7,360 bases of DNA from Planctomycetaceae bacterium (GTDB lineage Bacteria > Planctomycetota > Planctomycetia > Pirellulales > Pirellulaceae), in assembly GCA_002702965.1 (NCBI GenBank), contig PADE01000031.1, forward strand, positions 1 through 7,360. The letters run 5' to 3'. The notes beneath the pieces were generated by a model. That model had not been told where the DNA came from and ran no database searches. It saw only the letters and a list, made by a program, of their open reading frames with translations. The first letter of the stretch is position 1. Each line of letters opens with the position of its first letter. The translations under genes and the position numbers were made by a program. Positions 4,852-7,360 of this stretch are shown piece by piece.

Positions 4852-7154
4852 TCGACTTGACGACTCTGCGTACCGAGTTTTCCCGAGCCGATTGGTTTTC
4901 CCGAGCCGATTGTACCGTCGCCCCAGTCGTAACTTCCCGAACGCGACGGGGCCCGCTTGGTAGTTGCCGTTGGCACCGGCCGGGGCGCGGCTGGCGGCGA
5001 TAACCCGGAGGCCTGAAAAGCCGCGGGTGCGACTTTCGCTTGTCGCGGGTTGCTCGCGGTGGCGGGTGTTTCGTTTTGCTCGGTCGCCGGTTGTTGGGAG
5101 TCCTTTTCAGGGTCCGCCGGAGTGTCGGTCGACTCACCCGAGTCGGACATCTGGCGAGATACGGTTGTCCGACTGACAACATCGGGTCGCGTCCATCCGT
5201 AGTCCAGATATTGACTGGCGTTCCGCTTGCGCGCTTGCTCCATTGCGTCCCAGTACGCTTTCTGGGGCCACGGCCCTTCGGCCAATTGCACGCCGTTGTA
5301 TTCCAACAGCGTGCCTTTCGTGAAATGTAGGTTGGCGATTGACTTGTTGTATGCGCACACAATCCGATAGTACTCGTCGTAGGCGGCGGCCCGTTCGTTG
5401 ATTGCGTTTAGCAGTTGGTTGATCAAGACCCGCGTGTCGCGCCCGGTGGCCCCTCCTTGGGACCAGATCGTAGAGATCACATCGGTCCATTCATCAGCCG
5501 CTTGCAAACGGTTGAGATTCGAGTTGGCCTGGACGTAGTTGCCATCCAGTGTGCGCAGCGCCGAACTCAGCAGGTGGGTAGTGTTCAGTTCCATGTCTTC
5601 CAGGACGGCTTCGGCGCGCACGACTTTTAATTGGGCGTTGCGGACGCCGGCCAACTCGCGGCGATATCCGACCGGCATCCCAAAGCTGAAATAGACGTCG
5701 AATTCCTGGAAATTTCCCTCGGTCAACTCGTCAAAGGCGGTCGAACCGGGATTCGGAAAGTTCAGTCCGTTGCGGTCTGTGTTGCCCAGTTCGTCACCCA
5801 TGCCCAGCCAGCGGTAGGTAGCCCCCACGTCCAGAATCGGGAGCAGCCGATTCCGTGCAGCAACGAGTTCCAGTTCGCGCTGTTTGAGTTGCCACTTTTG
5901 TTGACGAACTTCGGCCCGTTGGACTAGGGCCTCTAGGTTGGTGGAGTTCCAGTCGAATTCCAGCTTGGCTGTCGCCGGTCTGTCGGTCGGGCGGATCAGG
6001 CGCCCGTCGGTAGGTGCAATGCCCATCAACCAGCGCAGTCGATTTTCCACATCAAAAACGTTGATCTGGGCCGATTCGACGCGCACGCGGAACGAAAAAT
6101 ATTGGGCTCTCGCCTGCGCTTCGGCGTCCGCTGGATCGACCTGTCCCTCGCGCCGCGCCTGGATTTTTTGCCAGGCCCACTGAGCGGCGTCGCGGCCCTG
6201 CTTGGCGGCCTCCAACGAGCGGTAGGCGTAATGGAGATCCCAGTAGGTGTTTTCGACATCTAACAACTCATTGCGGACCGCGATTTCGAACCCGGTCAAC
6301 GAGATATCCTCGTTGATGCGCGCCAGCACGACAGGAATGCGGTTGATCTGCGTTCCTCGTCCTTGCAGCAGGTGATGCTCGGCTTTGACTTCCAGGAACT
6401 GCATCCAGCTACTGGGAACCGCTTGGAACGATCCCCGGCGGTTGCTCCGACTGTAGACCGAACTGCTGCTCGCCGCGAAACTCGCTCCGCTGGCGGTTTT
6501 CTTGGCGAGATCCATCCGCAGTCCACCATCCTGGGCTTCGGTGACCACCGGAAATCCGGTGAATTGCCCCGTCGTGTTGACGGGTCGGTCGGTGCGACTG
6601 AGGAGCGTTCCACCCGCCGACCCGCCGGACGCCCCGAGAACCGATAACTGGGCATCATAGGCTGCCAACGCGGATTCGGAACCACCCGCGGAGGCCGCAG
6701 TAATCCGGTTCGCCTGATCCCCTGAGATGGTCAACCCCGGGCCGGGCCGGGCCGCCGCCAGACCGCTGCCGGCGGTAGCCGTAATCGCCGGGTCGTAGAC
6801 GGTTGAATTACCCGACCGTTGCACCAAACCGTCAGCAAACCCGATCGGCGTCACGCTTCCCAGATTGCGGATCACTTTGCTGTTGTGCAATGCGATTTGC
6901 ACAATTTCTTCCAGAGCCAAGTCCCAGAACTTGTCGAACTTGGGATTACTGACGGTCAGCGGTGCGTGGCTCTGTGTGGCGTCCGCCAGGCTGGCCGCCC
7001 GTACGTCGGGATAATCGATCTGGAGCTGTTGTTCCAACAGGCCGGATAGATCCCCATGGTCGTGCAGATAGCGCGGCTGGAGAGGACGGCAGCCCGCCGT
7101 CAGCGAAAGCAGAGTCAGGTATAGCGCCAAATAGGTTGTGCAGGTGCGGCGCAT
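4842..7154 (-). CDS. TolC-family outer-membrane efflux lipoprotein, long planctomycete form
   Basis: 770 residues against about 430-500 for typical TolC proteins. It should trimerise into an outer-membrane and periplasmic export channel partnered by an inner-membrane pump and adaptor, none of which is here. A signal peptide with lipobox LTAGC (18-22) predicts lipidation at C22. The first TolC helix is near FWDLALEEIVQIALHNS (76-92), followed by VYDPAI (119-124). A Gly/Ala/Ser-rich stretch fills about 127-240. Two structural repeats follow, with long amphipathic helices at about 285-375 (VENTYWDLHYAYRSLEAA) and 505-610 (AYDEYYRIVCAYNKSIANL), and beta-strand segments near 250-265 and 440-495. 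The ending GPWPQKAYWDA (627-637) and YGWTRPDVVSR (652-662) is, to my recollection, typical of planctomycete members. Residues about 663-770 are a Pro/Ala/Ser/Thr/Gln-rich tail, probably disordered. The ATG at 7154 is chosen for the signal peptide; no good Shine-Dalgarno precedes it. Confidence 0.93.
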   Translation of the reverse strand: MRRTCTTYLALYLTLLSLTAGCRPLQPRYLHDHGDLSGLLEQQLQIDYPDVRAASLADATQSHAPLTVSNPKFDKFWDLALEEIVQIALHNSKVIRNLGSVTPIGFADGLVQRSGNSTVYDPAITATAGSGLAAARPGPGLTISGDQANRITAASAGGSESALAAYDAQLSVLGASGGSAGGTLLSRTDRPVNTTGQFTGFPVVTEAQDGGLRMDLAKKTASGASFAASSSSVYSRSNRRGSFQAVPSSWMQFLEVKAEHHLLQGRGTQINRIPVVLARINEDISLTGFEIAVRNELLDVENTYWDLHYAYRSLEAAKQGRDAAQWAWQKIQARREGQVDPADAEAQARAQYFSFRVRVESAQINVFDVENRLRWLMGIAPTDGRLIRPTDRPATAKLEFDWNSTNLEALVQRAEVRQQKWQLKQRELELVAARNRLLPILDVGATYRWLGMGDELGNTDRNGLNFPNPGSTAFDELTEGNFQEFDVYFSFGMPVGYRRELAGVRNAQLKVVRAEAVLEDMELNTTHLLSSALRTLDGNYVQANSNLNRLQAADEWTDVISTIWSQGGATGRDTRVLINQLLNAINERAAAYDEYYRIVCAYNKSIANLHFTKGTLLEYNGVQLAEGPWPQKAYWDAMEQARKRNASQYLDYGWTRPDVVSRTTVSRQMSDSGESTDTPADPEKDSQQPATEQNETPATASNPRQAKVAPAAFQASGLSPPAAPRPVPTATTKRAPSRSGSYDWGDGTIGSGKPIGSGKLGTQSRQVERP
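4877..4912 (-). repeat. Perfect 18-bp tandem duplication (two copies) in the TolC-like tail
   Basis: Two identical 18-base units, 4877-4894 and 4895-4912, adjoin exactly (unit GTTTTCCCGAGCCGATTG on the plus strand). Being a multiple of three, the duplication preserves the frame and encodes the repeated IGSGK motif near the C-terminus. It looks like a recent slippage event in an unconstrained tail. Confidence 0.85.
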
Positions 7155-7360
7155 CGTGGATTAGGTCTCTGGGAGGATTGACTCAAACTTGGTCCGCAGC
7201 CGGTTGACCAATCTGCGGTTTCCCCCCAAGGACAACCACGCGCGGGAAACGCTTGCTCAAGCGCAAACCCCGCGCGACGTAACCGGTAGTCTCAGTATCG
7301 GTGCGATGACCGGTAAACTTTGACAAATCGCGACAAACCACCCGGAACCCCTGTTCTTAC
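7155..7360. other. Upstream region of the TolC-like gene, no gene recognised
   Basis: The 206 bases to the right edge contain no convincing gene. One minus-strand frame is stop-free from 7356 down to a TGA at 7183-7185 but has no ATG and no recognisable sequence; other frames open to the edge are under 35 codons. The region holds a nested hairpin, two ACCGGT palindromes (7282-7287 and 7309-7314), an ATCG-GTG-CGAT dyad (7297-7307) and two GACAAA copies 10 bases apart (7322-7327 and 7332-7337). The promoter for the TolC-like gene probably lies here, but no clear -35/-10 pair is visible. Confidence 0.5.
7239..7276. repeat. Nested hairpin upstream of the TolC-like gene
   Basis: The outer arms CGCGCGGG (7239-7246) and CCCGCGCG (7269-7276) pair perfectly over 8 bp. 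Inside lies a second perfect 6-bp dyad, CGCTTG (7250-7255) with CAAGCG (7258-7263). The internal loops are AAA and CAAAC. It is 85-122 bases upstream of the TolC-like start and would be very stable as RNA: a 5' leader element, or the terminator of a gene beyond the right edge. Confidence 0.5.

Noticed and set aside
4247..5362. A 371-residue minus-strand open frame overlapping the acetyltransferase and the TolC-like 3' end
   Set aside because: It is in a different frame from both recognised proteins, is extremely rich in Arg, Ser, Thr and Pro without any domain, and its segments are out-of-frame readings of the two real genes.
7183..7356. A minus-strand frame of 57 codons between two stops, upstream of the TolC-like gene
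   Set aside because: No ATG and no Shine-Dalgarno. It runs through the nested hairpin, and its sequence matches nothing I recognise. A GTG start is possible but unsupported.

Overview
The window reads as GC-rich chromosomal DNA from a planctomycete, probably of the Pirellula/Rhodopirellula type. This is inferred from the gene style, not from a marker gene. The main pointers are the very long TolC-family lipoprotein with a conserved 'GPWP..AYWDA' / 'YGWTRPDVVS' end, the secreted NHL beta-propeller lyase-like protein, and the CE15-type esterase. No rRNA, tRNA, CRISPR array, insertion sequence or phage gene was seen.

Layout, left to right. (1) Positions 1-1372, minus strand: the N-terminal 457 residues of a UvrD/PcrA-type superfamily 1 DNA helicase; its C-terminus lies beyond the left edge. 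(2) Positions 1373-1534: a divergent intergenic region with a possible plus-strand promoter and a strong Shine-Dalgarno sequence. (3) Positions 1535-2599, plus strand: an exported six-bladed NHL propeller that keeps every catalytic and zinc-binding residue I recall for eukaryotic peptidyl-alpha-hydroxyglycine alpha-amidating lyase (PAL). (4) Positions 2708-4000, plus strand: a CE15 glucuronoyl-esterase-like alpha/beta hydrolase, 108 bases after the previous gene. (5) Positions 4074-4571, minus strand, convergent with the esterase: a small GNAT acetyltransferase. (6) Positions 4842-7154, minus strand: a 770-residue TolC-family outer-membrane efflux lipoprotein with a low-complexity C-terminal tail containing an 18-bp perfect tandem repeat. 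(7) Positions 7155-7360: non-coding as far as can be seen, with a nested hairpin and several short palindromes upstream of the TolC gene.

Working together: genes 3 and 4 are co-oriented, closely spaced and both carry N-terminal export signals. They could form a small two-gene unit acting outside the cytoplasm, with the esterase probably on glucuronate esters of plant or algal polysaccharide; the substrate of the PAL-like protein is unknown. The TolC-like protein would be the outer-membrane channel of an export system whose inner-membrane parts are not in this window. The helicase and the acetyltransferase look like unrelated neighbours. Inverted repeats lie at or just after the stop codons of genes 3, 4 and 6, but none has a clear T-tract, so they are offered only as possible 3'-end structures.

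The most notable result is the full PAL active-site constellation in a bacterial protein with no peptidylglycine monooxygenase partner nearby. Second is the CE15 enzyme, whose usual catalytic Glu position appears to be Asn, with an Asp on another loop as the likely replacement. I saw no clearly new multi-gene system.
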